Below are positions 54,514 through 62,132 of a stretch of 64,000 nucleotides of DNA, in pieces. The stretch is from Flavobacteriales bacterium (GTDB taxonomy: Bacteria > Bacteroidota > Bacteroidia > NS11-12g > UBA9320): assembly GCA_020635455.1 (NCBI GenBank), contig JACJZT010000002.1, forward strand, positions 186,001 through 250,000, read 5' to 3'. Numbering within the stretch: position 1 is the stretch's first letter; each line of letters opens with the position of its first letter. The position numbers and the translations under genes are program-made. The notes below the pieces were generated by a model that searched no databases, was not told the origin of the DNA, and saw only the letters and a list, made by a program, of their open reading frames with translations.

Positions 54514-54581
54514 CATACGCTTATACCATAAGTTAATAATAGTCGTTTTAAATATCAAACAACTATTATTAAAAGCGTATG
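54514..54581 (+). promoter_or_regulatory. Long inverted repeat directly upstream of the 77-residue gene
   Basis: The left arm is CATACGCTT (54514-54522), a 10-base bulge, then TTAATAATAGT (54533-54543). The right arm is contiguous, ACTATTATTAA then AAGCGTATG (54562-54581). All 20 bases pair. The loop is 18 bases. The right arm ends 2 bases before the ATG at 54584, so an RNA hairpin would hide the translation start. There is no T-run, so it is not a terminator. Confidence 0.7.
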
Positions 54582-54583
54582 AT

Positions 54584-54817
54584 ATGAAAAATACTATTAC
54601 TGAAGAATTATTACTTCAATTTATTTACGGTGAAGTGGACACCCAAACTTCCAACCACATCCAATCGCTTCTCATTTCGGATAAGGAGCTTCAAAATAAA
54701 CATTCATTTCTGATTCAATCGATAGGTTTGCTGGGTAAAGAAACCTTAAACCCCGATGAAACCAATATTAAGATTATATTGGAAGAAGCAACCCTTTCGA
54801 AAGAAGAGATCTTTTAA
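54584..54817 (+). CDS. Small sigma-linked protein, putative soluble anti-sigma-like domain
   Basis: 77 residues, acidic and helical (ITEELLLQFIYGEVDTQTSN, LQNKHSFLIQSIGLLGKE). The segment LLQFIYGEVD followed by a regular helical stretch resembles the N-terminal domain of Bacteroidota anti-sigma proteins, but there is no membrane helix and no zinc-binding H-x3-C-x2-C. Its position after the ECF sigma gene supports a partner or antagonist role; this is inference. A 20-bp hairpin immediately precedes the start codon. It is convergent with the TonB-receptor gene, only 3 bases apart. Confidence 0.7.
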   Translation: MKNTITEELLLQFIYGEVDTQTSNHIQSLLISDKELQNKHSFLIQSIGLLGKETLNPDETNIKIILEEATLSKEEIF

Positions 54818-54820
54818 AGG

Positions 54821-57133
54821 TCAGAAAGAATAACTTACTGCCAGACTTGGTAAGATGGGCAATTGATTGACACGTTTGTAGTTAACGCGGTCGAAGTAGA
54901 AGATGTTGGCCCTGTTATAAACATTTGTGCAACTGAAGATTATTTCGAAATCATTCTTTTTTCCATTCTTTCTCTTCAGTTTATAAGTTTTGGTTAACGA
55001 AACGTCAAGTCTGTGATAATAAGGCAATCTTCCGAGATTTTGACCGGCATATATTATTCCCAAATCTCCATTGGTTTTTGTATAATCCGTTGAAAAACCA
55101 CCGGCAAAATTGAGCTGTTCGTAATACCCCTGCGTTTGTGTGAAGGGAAATCCGGAACCAAAATTCCATCTTGCGCTGAATTGCAGGGATTTGTCTTTAA
55201 GAAAATCATACGTTCCGAGAATATTTACATTATGTCGCCGGTCGAAATGTGGCTGATAGGTAGTAATACCATCATATCTCGAAACATTATTATATGAATA
55301 AACGATCCAGAAATACAACCGTGAATAGGCACTTTTAAAGGTAACATCGTACCCATATGCCCTCCCGGTTTCCCCAATGTAATCGACTCTCTGATAAAAT
55401 GGGCGATTCTGATTCTCCAGAGTGTTGTCGAATATTTTATCGCGGTTCACATTTGTAAGTTGCGTAAATTCCTTTATGTATACTTCAAAATTGATCTCAT
55501 TTTCCTTATTGATGTCGTATTCAATACCGGCAACACCATGTATAGACTTTTGCAATCTGCTGTCGAAGGTTTTGTTACCAACCTGCTGAGGGTATTCATC
55601 CGGTCCTGATAAAAATCCGTAAAACAAATTGACGATATCTTTGTCGCTTGATGCACTCATAAGGTTTTGAGAGTACATACCGGTTGCAGCTTTAAAACGA
55701 ACTCGTTTGCTGTAGTTGTATTTCATTCTTAAACGAGGTTCAGGACTAAGGTCGCCGAAAGAGGCGTAATACTGTATCCTGAAACCCGGCTCAATAATTA
55801 ATTTCTTCTTTGCACTAATGTATTTGTATCTGGCAAATCCATTGAGTTCTGTTGTGTTGTTTTCCTGACTTATAAACCGGTTGGCTGAATTATACAGTTT
55901 AAAATCAGTGGTGAATCCATTGATCTCAAGTCCGTACTGAAATTCGTCGTCGTTGATAAAATTCGTAAAGTTCATGGCTGCATAAAACCCGTTAATGTCA
56001 GAATTCCTGGGCTTTGCATCCGTTTCAGTAAGCCCCATGGTGTAGCTGCTCCAGGTAAAGGTAGCATTGATCAAGGTTGATGAACCCTGTGGCAAAAGGT
56101 AAAACTTACCCCCGAATCCCTTCGAATCCCACTGGTATTTCGAAACGTTTTTAAAATCAACTTTATCCGAATGACTAAAACCAAAGAAATTTATTCTTGA
56201 TCCATTAGAATTGTTGAAGGAAATTTTGCCATAAAAATCCTCAAAAGAGTAGGGCAACTTTTCGGCACCTACATAATTGTAAAATAGTTTTGATGACCTG
56301 TCGAGAAAAGAGTTCTTGTAAGAAAGAATAAAGGAAGAACTGCTCCCGTCTTCAGGATTGAATTTCTTGAGAGGGCCTTCAAGCATAATTTTGGAAGTAA
56401 AGGTATTGAGATTTACTTTTCCCTTTATGTTCTTTTTATCGCCATCCCGTGTTTTTACATCAATAATGGCTGAGATTCGGCCACCATACTCGGCCCCGAA
56501 ACCTGCGCTGTAAACTTCTGTGTTCTTAAGTATATCAGAATCGAATACAGAAAACAAACCAATGGAATGAAAGGGATTGTAGAGGGTCATGCCGTCGATC
56601 ATGACCTTATTCATTATGGGTGAGCCTCCCCGGATGTATAACTGACCACCCTGGTCTCCTGAAAAAACAACTCCCGGTAATACCTGAAGAAATTGTACCA
56701 GGTCAGGTTCGCCGCCAATATTCGGCATCATTTTGAGTTCCCTTGGGGTAATATTGGTTATGGATATGTAAACATCCTTTTTCTTTTTTTGCCTTTCAGC
56801 CGAAACATTTACTTCTTCAAGATCGATCCCCGACTGATTGAGCAAAATGTTCTTCATTACCATTTTCCCTGCTTCAAAATCTAATTTTAGCAAAACGGAA
56901 TCATAACCCAGAGCTCTCACAATAAGAGTGTGTTTTCCTGTAGGAATTCCATTTAACACATATAAACCTTCATCGTCTGAAACCGTTCCCTTTTGTATTT
57001 CTTTAATAAAAATATTGGCATAGGGGACAGGCTCGCCTGTTTTTTTGTTATAGATAAATCCTCTTATTTCGGTAGTTTGAGCTTGCACAAGCAAAGAACC
57101 CAAAATAAAAACAATCGCTGTAAGTCGCCTCAT
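54821..57133 (-). CDS. TonB-dependent receptor with N-terminal carboxypeptidase-regulatory domain
   Basis: 770 residues from the ATG at 57133, which opens a signal peptide (RLTAIVFILGSLLVQAQ); the frame extends to 57196 but that extension lacks sense. A CarboxypepD-reg-like domain is at about 22-110 (EIRGFIYNKKTGEPVPYANI). The plug domain is about 115-230 (GGEPDLVQFLQVLPGVVFSG, DQGGQLYIRGGSPIMNKVMI). The barrel occupies the rest and ends PSLAVSYSF. It imports an unknown ligand across the outer membrane using TonB energy. No SusD-like partner adjoins it. Its nearness to the ECF sigma pair suggests regulation by that sigma factor. Confidence 0.92.
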   Translation of the reverse strand: MRRLTAIVFILGSLLVQAQTTEIRGFIYNKKTGEPVPYANIFIKEIQKGTVSDDEGLYVLNGIPTGKHTLIVRALGYDSVLLKLDFEAGKMVMKNILLNQSGIDLEEVNVSAERQKKKKDVYISITNITPRELKMMPNIGGEPDLVQFLQVLPGVVFSGDQGGQLYIRGGSPIMNKVMIDGMTLYNPFHSIGLFSVFDSDILKNTEVYSAGFGAEYGGRISAIIDVKTRDGDKKNIKGKVNLNTFTSKIMLEGPLKKFNPEDGSSSSFILSYKNSFLDRSSKLFYNYVGAEKLPYSFEDFYGKISFNNSNGSRINFFGFSHSDKVDFKNVSKYQWDSKGFGGKFYLLPQGSSTLINATFTWSSYTMGLTETDAKPRNSDINGFYAAMNFTNFINDDEFQYGLEINGFTTDFKLYNSANRFISQENNTTELNGFARYKYISAKKKLIIEPGFRIQYYASFGDLSPEPRLRMKYNYSKRVRFKAATGMYSQNLMSASSDKDIVNLFYGFLSGPDEYPQQVGNKTFDSRLQKSIHGVAGIEYDINKENEINFEVYIKEFTQLTNVNRDKIFDNTLENQNRPFYQRVDYIGETGRAYGYDVTFKSAYSRLYFWIVYSYNNVSRYDGITTYQPHFDRRHNVNILGTYDFLKDKSLQFSARWNFGSGFPFTQTQGYYEQLNFAGGFSTDYTKTNGDLGIIYAGQNLGRLPYYHRLDVSLTKTYKLKRKNGKKNDFEIIFSCTNVYNRANIFYFDRVNYKRVNQLPILPSLAVSYSF

Positions 57134-57239
57134 TTTAATCAGGCCGCAATTTATCCCATATTTACGTAAACACCTCACGAATTTGACCACCGTCATGTAA
57201 TAATTATCTATTATTCATTAAAATTGCATTAGAAATAAT

Positions 57240-58322
57240 ATGAAGTTAATAAAGACTCATATCCTGTTATTAGGTGCAGTGCTTTTTACTCTTGAAGCCT
57301 GCATGAAAGACCCTGAGGAAAAAATACCGCTGTCTACTGCGTCTGATGAGGCTTATGAATTCAATTTGCCACCCGGCTTTCCGCCTATGGATATACCAGA
57401 TTACAATCCCACTACCAAGGCAGGTGTGGCCCTCGGAAAAAAACTGTTTTTCGACCCTTTGCTATCCGGGAACAATACCCAGTCATGTGCCGGATGCCAC
57501 CAGCAAAATGCAGCATTTGCCGATTCCGGTATAAAATTTAGCCGGGGTTCTACAGGAGTTTTATTACAGCGCAATTCCATGCCACTGTTCAATCTTGGAT
57601 ATGCTAAATTATTTTTCTGGGATGGTAAATCCAAAACGCTTGAAGAGCAGGTTTTTCATCCGGTCGTCAGTCAGAATGAAATGAATCAGGACCCTCAGAA
57701 ACTCAGTCTGGAGTTGTCAGCCATTCCTGAATACAGATCCATGTTCGGATCGGCATTCGGAAGTGAAGAGGTTAATTTTGACAGGATATCGAGAGCATTA
57801 GCTCAGTTTATGAGAACCATGATTTCACATTCGCCTAAATCGGTGGATACTGGGCTGCTAAGTGCCCAGGAACTCAGAGGGTTCTATGTATTCCTCGATG
57901 AACAGAAAGGCGATTGTTTTCATTGTCATGAGCTGGGTAATTTTATGACCACTTTCGAATTCATTAATAATGGCCTTAATCTTAATTCACTTGTAGATGC
58001 AGGTCTTTATAACATAACCGGAAAAGGAACGGATATAGGTAAATTCAAAACGCCTTCCCTTCTGAACCTTAAATATACCGCTCCATATATGCATGATGGA
58101 AGGTTTAAGACCCTTAGAGAAGTAATTGATTTTTACGATACGGGATTTCAATGGCACCCGATTACCAATTTAAATCTGGATCCTAATTTGTTAAAGCATT
58201 TTGACAAGACTACTCAGAAACCCATTCCCAGAAAGTGGTCGGAGCAGGATAAACAGGATCTGATCGCTTTTTTACTTTCTTTGTCGGATGAATCCTTTAT
58301 CAGGGATCCGGCCTTTAAGTAA
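57240..58322 (+). CDS. Di-heme cytochrome c peroxidase (MauG/CcpA family), lipoprotein
   Basis: 360 residues. The signal peptide ends LFTLEAC-MKDPEE, so it is likely lipid-anchored in the periplasm. Two heme c motifs are present: SCAGCH (about residues 82-87) and CFHCH (about 225-229). Between them is the peroxidase-family GDGK-type loop LFFWDGKSKTLEEQ. Later MHDGRFKTLREVIDFYDTG is typical. The enzyme would reduce hydrogen peroxide using electrons from c-type carriers. It is divergent from the TonB-receptor gene, so a role in handling the receptor's ligand (for example iron or copper) is possible but speculative. Confidence 0.9.
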   Translation: MKLIKTHILLLGAVLFTLEACMKDPEEKIPLSTASDEAYEFNLPPGFPPMDIPDYNPTTKAGVALGKKLFFDPLLSGNNTQSCAGCHQQNAAFADSGIKFSRGSTGVLLQRNSMPLFNLGYAKLFFWDGKSKTLEEQVFHPVVSQNEMNQDPQKLSLELSAIPEYRSMFGSAFGSEEVNFDRISRALAQFMRTMISHSPKSVDTGLLSAQELRGFYVFLDEQKGDCFHCHELGNFMTTFEFINNGLNLNSLVDAGLYNITGKGTDIGKFKTPSLLNLKYTAPYMHDGRFKTLREVIDFYDTGFQWHPITNLNLDPNLLKHFDKTTQKPIPRKWSEQDKQDLIAFLLSLSDESFIRDPAFK

Positions 58323-58327
58323 TGCTG

Positions 58328-59509
58328 CTAAAAATTTGATCGAAGTTTAAATCTGAAAACCGGAAAGGTGATCTTAAAAGTTGTTCCTTTACCTACAATG
58401 GACTCTTTAACCTGAATACTGCCATTGTGGTAATTTTCAATTATACGTTTAACAAACGAAAGCCCCAGTCCCCAGCCACGCTTTTTGGTGGTAAACCCCG
58501 GCTTGAAAATAGAACCGAACCGCCCCGGAGGAATACCTTTGCCTGAATCGGACAGCTCCATATAGATCTTGTCGTTTTTGTAGTAGAGTAAAATATTGAT
58601 GGTACCCTTGCCGTCCATAGCATCGATCGCATTCTTGATCAGATTTTCCATAGCCCATGCAAAAAGATACGGATTGAGGAGGATGAGGTAATTTTCATTC
58701 AATCGGTTGTCAATATTGAATACAACCCTGCTGGAAGTTCTTGACTTAAGGTAGTCGATGGATTTCTCGATCTCATTTACGAGGTTTAAGGGTTCCAGAA
58801 CCGGATCGGATCCTATTTTTGAGAAACGTTCAGTTATGATCTGGAGTCGGTTAAGATCTTTTTCCATTTCATCTGTGATGGATTTGTTTATCCCTTCTTC
58901 GCTTTTAATTATTTCGATCCAGGCAAGCAGGGAAGAAAGCGGGGTGCCAAGCTGATGGGCCGTTTCTTTACTCATTCCTACCCAAACCAGGTTTTGTTCG
59001 GATTTTCTGGAATAGCTGAAGGCAAGATAACTGACCGTTAAAAAGAAAGAAATTATTAAAAGCTGAATATAGGGATAATACTTCAATCGGGTCAGAATTA
59101 TTGAATTCTCATAATATACCTTCAGCTTCTTACCTTCAAAATAATTTAACACGATGGGCTCATGCTCTTCTTTCATATCCCTTAGTTTATCTACAAGATA
59201 ATTAGGGTCTTTCATAGCCTTTGCTGAGTCAACATTCCTCCAGGTGGTAATGTTATCGAGTTCATCCGTTAAAATTACGGGAATGGTTGTATTTTGATTT
59301 ACGATCTCAAGAAAAAAGGTAAGATCCTCTGAAAAGTCGCTTGTGGCAAGGTGACTTGTTGCCTTTGCCCAGTTTTTTATTTTAAGGTCTTCTTCAAGTT
59401 CGATCTTTTTGGCAAGATTGTTTGTATACCATAGCGATACTATGGCAATGGTTAATGCAAAAAGCAACAGTATTGGTTTTATGATTCTGTTAAACTTAAA
59501 TGCATTCAT
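58328..59509 (-). CDS. Orphan sensor histidine kinase
   Basis: 393 residues. One membrane helix near the N-terminus (IIKPILLLFALTIAIVSLWY) and a second at about 140-160 (YIQLLIISFFLTVSYLAFSY) flank a periplasmic sensor loop of about 110 residues. The phosphoacceptor H-box is KETAHQLGTPLSSLLAWIEI. The N-box is ENLIKNAIDAMDGKG, G boxes DSGKGIPPGRFG and RGWGLGLSFVKRI. No response regulator is encoded nearby. The ATG at 59509 lies 8 bases after a TATTTTTG box. Confidence 0.93.
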   Translation of the reverse strand: MNAFKFNRIIKPILLLFALTIAIVSLWYTNNLAKKIELEEDLKIKNWAKATSHLATSDFSEDLTFFLEIVNQNTTIPVILTDELDNITTWRNVDSAKAMKDPNYLVDKLRDMKEEHEPIVLNYFEGKKLKVYYENSIILTRLKYYPYIQLLIISFFLTVSYLAFSYSRKSEQNLVWVGMSKETAHQLGTPLSSLLAWIEIIKSEEGINKSITDEMEKDLNRLQIITERFSKIGSDPVLEPLNLVNEIEKSIDYLKSRTSSRVVFNIDNRLNENYLILLNPYLFAWAMENLIKNAIDAMDGKGTINILLYYKNDKIYMELSDSGKGIPPGRFGSIFKPGFTTKKRGWGLGLSFVKRIIENYHNGSIQVKESIVGKGTTFKITFPVFRFKLRSNF

Positions 59510-59517
59510 CGCGGGGT

Positions 59518-59525
59518 CAAAAATA
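59518..59525 (-). promoter_or_regulatory. Candidate -7 box (TATTTTTG) for the histidine-kinase gene
   Basis: TATTTTTG followed by ACCCCG on the minus strand, 8 bases before the ATG at 59509. Perfect TAnnTTTG match; a -33 TTG at the expected distance is not seen. It implies a very short leader. Confidence 0.4.
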
Positions 59526-59571
59526 ATAGATATTTAATCTTTTATAAAAATACTAATTTTACCATTCATTT

Positions 59572-60324
59572 ATGAGACTTCATTTAAGCAGAGATCAGGA
59601 ACACTATTATTTTGACACGGAAAATGCATTGGATATTTCATTACCTGTTAAACGTTCTGAACAGGGTGTTCATTGTTTTTACACGGATAAACCTGAATAT
59701 ACTTCCTTTCAGGCCGGTAGTTTTATTGGAAACGTTTCTAAAGGTGGAGCCTGTAATGTTGACGTAATTCGCTTTACACCTCATGGAAATGGAACGCATA
59801 CGGAGTGCATCGGTCATATTGATGCCAGCGATTTATGGATATCACAATCTCTTAAAACAAGTTTATTCTTTTGCAGGGTCATTACTGTTGAGCCCTTCTC
59901 AGAAGGCAACGACCGTGTTATTCGATCCGAACTTCTGGAAAAACACAATCCCGAACAAGATCTGGATGCCTTAGCAGTACGTACCTTACCAAATACTATT
60001 TCAAAGAAAGCTACCGATTATTCCGGTACAAATCCTGCTTACTTCAGTGAAGATGCTCTTTGGTTGCTCAATCAAAAGAACATTAAACACCTTTTATGCG
60101 ACATTCCTTCCGTTGATAAGGAAGACGATGGTGGCAAGTTACTGGCACATAAAGCTTTTTTTGGACTCAATTCTCAACCAAGGACCGGCAGTACCATCAC
60201 AGAACTAATCTATATCCCGGATCATATTGAGGATGGGTTGTATCTTTTGGATCTGCAGATAGCTTCGTTTGAATCGGATGCCAGCCCAAGCCGACCCTTG
60301 CTTTTTCCACTTTATGTTGTCTGA
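59572..60324 (+). CDS. Cyclase/kynurenine-formamidase-family hydrolase
   Basis: 250 residues. The metal-binding signature of the family (H-x-G-T-H-x-D-x-x-x-H) occurs as HGNGTHTECIGH, with Glu where Asp is usual. Upstream residues include KGGACNVDVIRFTPHGNGTH. The C-terminal half contains DIPSVDKEDDGGKLLAHKAF, corresponding to the family's D-x-x-S-x-D loop. Probably a cytoplasmic metal-dependent amide or ester hydrolase; kynurenine formamidase is one option, but no other tryptophan-degradation genes adjoin it. Confidence 0.85.
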   Translation: MRLHLSRDQEHYYFDTENALDISLPVKRSEQGVHCFYTDKPEYTSFQAGSFIGNVSKGGACNVDVIRFTPHGNGTHTECIGHIDASDLWISQSLKTSLFFCRVITVEPFSEGNDRVIRSELLEKHNPEQDLDALAVRTLPNTISKKATDYSGTNPAYFSEDALWLLNQKNIKHLLCDIPSVDKEDDGGKLLAHKAFFGLNSQPRTGSTITELIYIPDHIEDGLYLLDLQIASFESDASPSRPLLFPLYVV

Positions 60325-60365
60325 TTTAAGTTAAGACTAGTTTAACCTATTAGAAAGGAATTCAT

Positions 60366-61382
60366 TTGATCAACGGGGAACAAATTTACTTCTTATGTTC
60401 AGCCTTGTACAACAAAGTTCTAAACTTGTTTGGTAACAAGAAAAAGATAAAGTCCATTTTAGTCCTGAGATGGGACGAGATTGGCGATATGGTATATTCA
60501 CTGCACATTTTTGATCATCTTTCTGAAGCCTACCCCGAAATTCCGGTTACGGTATATTGTAAACCTTTTGTAAAACCTCTGATAAGCCACCATCCGGTAA
60601 TTAGTTCAATCATTCATGAATTGCCTGATAAGAAATTCGACTTGGTAATTGAACTCAGGGGAAATTGGAATACTTTGAGCTATGCCTTAACACATCCTCC
60701 TAAACTTAGGTTCGATCGTGGAACTGTGCGATTGAAAAACAAGATAAAAGGAAGGCAAAAGCATGAAACGGAAACCAATTTTGAAATAATTAAGCCTTTG
60801 TTACCCGAGGGGGTTGAGATCAAAAAACCTGTGATCTATATCAATGATTATGCTAAAAAGATGGTAAACATGTATTTAGACAAAAATGACATTGGAAAAT
60901 TTTTAATAATACATCCCGTTGCTCGTAAAAAACTCAGACAATGGCCTGCCAACCGATTTGCACAACTTATTTCTGAGATACACCGGAAATTTAAAATAGA
61001 AATTGTGATCGTAGGCACCAAAGAAGAAAAAGAGGTAATAAATTCGATTGAAAAAATGACCAATGCAACTGTACATAAATGTGTTTCAGAATTTAACCTT
61101 TTGGAATTGGCTTATTTATGTGAACGTTCCGAATTGTATATTGGCAATGAAAGTGGTCCTTTACACATAGCAGCAGTTATGGATACACCTTTGATAGGTT
61201 TATACGGTCCGGGAGTAAAGGATGTTTTTTATCCAATAGGTAAAAGCTCGCATGTGCTACATAATATCCTGGATTGCAATCCCTGCGATCAGGAAAAATG
61301 TGTAAGACCCGAAAGCCCGTGCATTGAATTAATTGAACTGGCCGAAGTTCAAACACTGGCATTTGAACTATTAAACGACTAA
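60366..61382 (+). CDS. Glycosyltransferase family 9 (heptosyltransferase-like)
   Basis: 338 residues starting with TTG at 60366. The N-terminal ILVLRWDEIGDMVYSLHIFD corresponds to the heptosyltransferase opening (I-x-x-x-R-x-x-x-G-D). The donor-site stretch YIGNESGPLHIAAVMDTPLI and GLYGPG is diagnostic of GT9. The C-terminus has a cysteine cluster (CNPCDQEKC and SPC), common in this branch. It likely adds a sugar to lipopolysaccharide or a related surface glycan from the cytoplasmic side. The start codon is unsure because no ATG precedes the conserved core. Confidence 0.88.
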   Translation: MINGEQIYFLCSALYNKVLNLFGNKKKIKSILVLRWDEIGDMVYSLHIFDHLSEAYPEIPVTVYCKPFVKPLISHHPVISSIIHELPDKKFDLVIELRGNWNTLSYALTHPPKLRFDRGTVRLKNKIKGRQKHETETNFEIIKPLLPEGVEIKKPVIYINDYAKKMVNMYLDKNDIGKFLIIHPVARKKLRQWPANRFAQLISEIHRKFKIEIVIVGTKEEKEVINSIEKMTNATVHKCVSEFNLLELAYLCERSELYIGNESGPLHIAAVMDTPLIGLYGPGVKDVFYPIGKSSHVLHNILDCNPCDQEKCVRPESPCIELIELAEVQTLAFELLND

Positions 61383-61441
61383 CGGGCATCATATTTTGAC
61401 GGATAGAGTTTTTATAAACAAAGTTTTATGGCTGTATGTTT

Positions 61442-61449
61442 TATCTTTG
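61442..61449 (+). promoter_or_regulatory. Candidate -7 box (TATCTTTG) for msrA-pepT
   Basis: TATCTTTG fits TAnnTTTG and would give a leader of about 18 bases before msrA. The -33 region is not clear. Confidence 0.5.
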
Positions 61450-61471
61450 AAAGATCATTAAAAATCAGGCT

Positions 61472-62128
61472 ATGGAAAAAAGGAGAAAGGATTGGTGTAT
61501 TGTAACCGTATTGCTGTTGATGTTTTCAATTTTCGGGTGTAATTCACAAAATACTAATATAACTTCTAAATCAACTATGGAAAAAGACAAAGAAACAAAA
61601 TACGATACAGCTACTTTTGGTGCCGGATGTTTTTGGTGTGTTGAAGCGATCTTTGCAGAATTGCGGGGTGTTGAATCGGTGCTTTCGGGCTATACTGGCG
61701 GTACCAAACAAAACCCTACTTATGCCGAAATATGTACAGGTGAAACCGGTCATGCAGAAGTGGCACAAATCACTTACGATCCTTCGGTTACTTCATACAA
61801 AGAATTGCTGGAAGTTTTTTGGCAGGTGCACGATCCAACCAGTTTGAACAAGCAAGGTGCAGATGTTGGTACCCAATACCGGTCTGCAATTTTTTACAGA
61901 AACCAAAAACAAAAAGATGAAGCCGAATTCTATCTAAACCGGTTGAACGAAGAAAAGGTGTACGACAAACCAATAGTTACTCAAATCGAACCCATGGGTG
62001 TATTTTACAAAGCTGAAGATTATCACCAGAATTATTATAATGACAATAGCAATCAAACCTATTGTGTTTATGTAATAAAGCCTAAGATCGAAAAATTTCG
62101 CAAAGTATTTAAGGATAAACTAAAATAA
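61472..62128 (+). CDS. msrA: Peptide-methionine (S)-S-oxide reductase, exported lipoprotein form
   Basis: 218 residues. It reduces the S epimer of methionine sulfoxide in proteins. The catalytic motif is GAGCFWCVEAIF, followed by GYTGGTKQNPTYAEICTGET and EVAQITYDP, all family signatures. The first 23 residues form a lipoprotein signal peptide (VTVLLLMFSIFGC-NSQN), so the enzyme is probably attached to a membrane facing the periplasm and repairs exported proteins. An in-frame ATG at residue 36 (61577) just before the catalytic domain could allow a cytoplasmic form. pepT follows after 4 bases. Confidence 0.95.
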   Translation: MEKRRKDWCIVTVLLLMFSIFGCNSQNTNITSKSTMEKDKETKYDTATFGAGCFWCVEAIFAELRGVESVLSGYTGGTKQNPTYAEICTGETGHAEVAQITYDPSVTSYKELLEVFWQVHDPTSLNKQGADVGTQYRSAIFYRNQKQKDEAEFYLNRLNEEKVYDKPIVTQIEPMGVFYKAEDYHQNYYNDNSNQTYCVYVIKPKIEKFRKVFKDKLK

Positions 62129-62132
62129 GACC

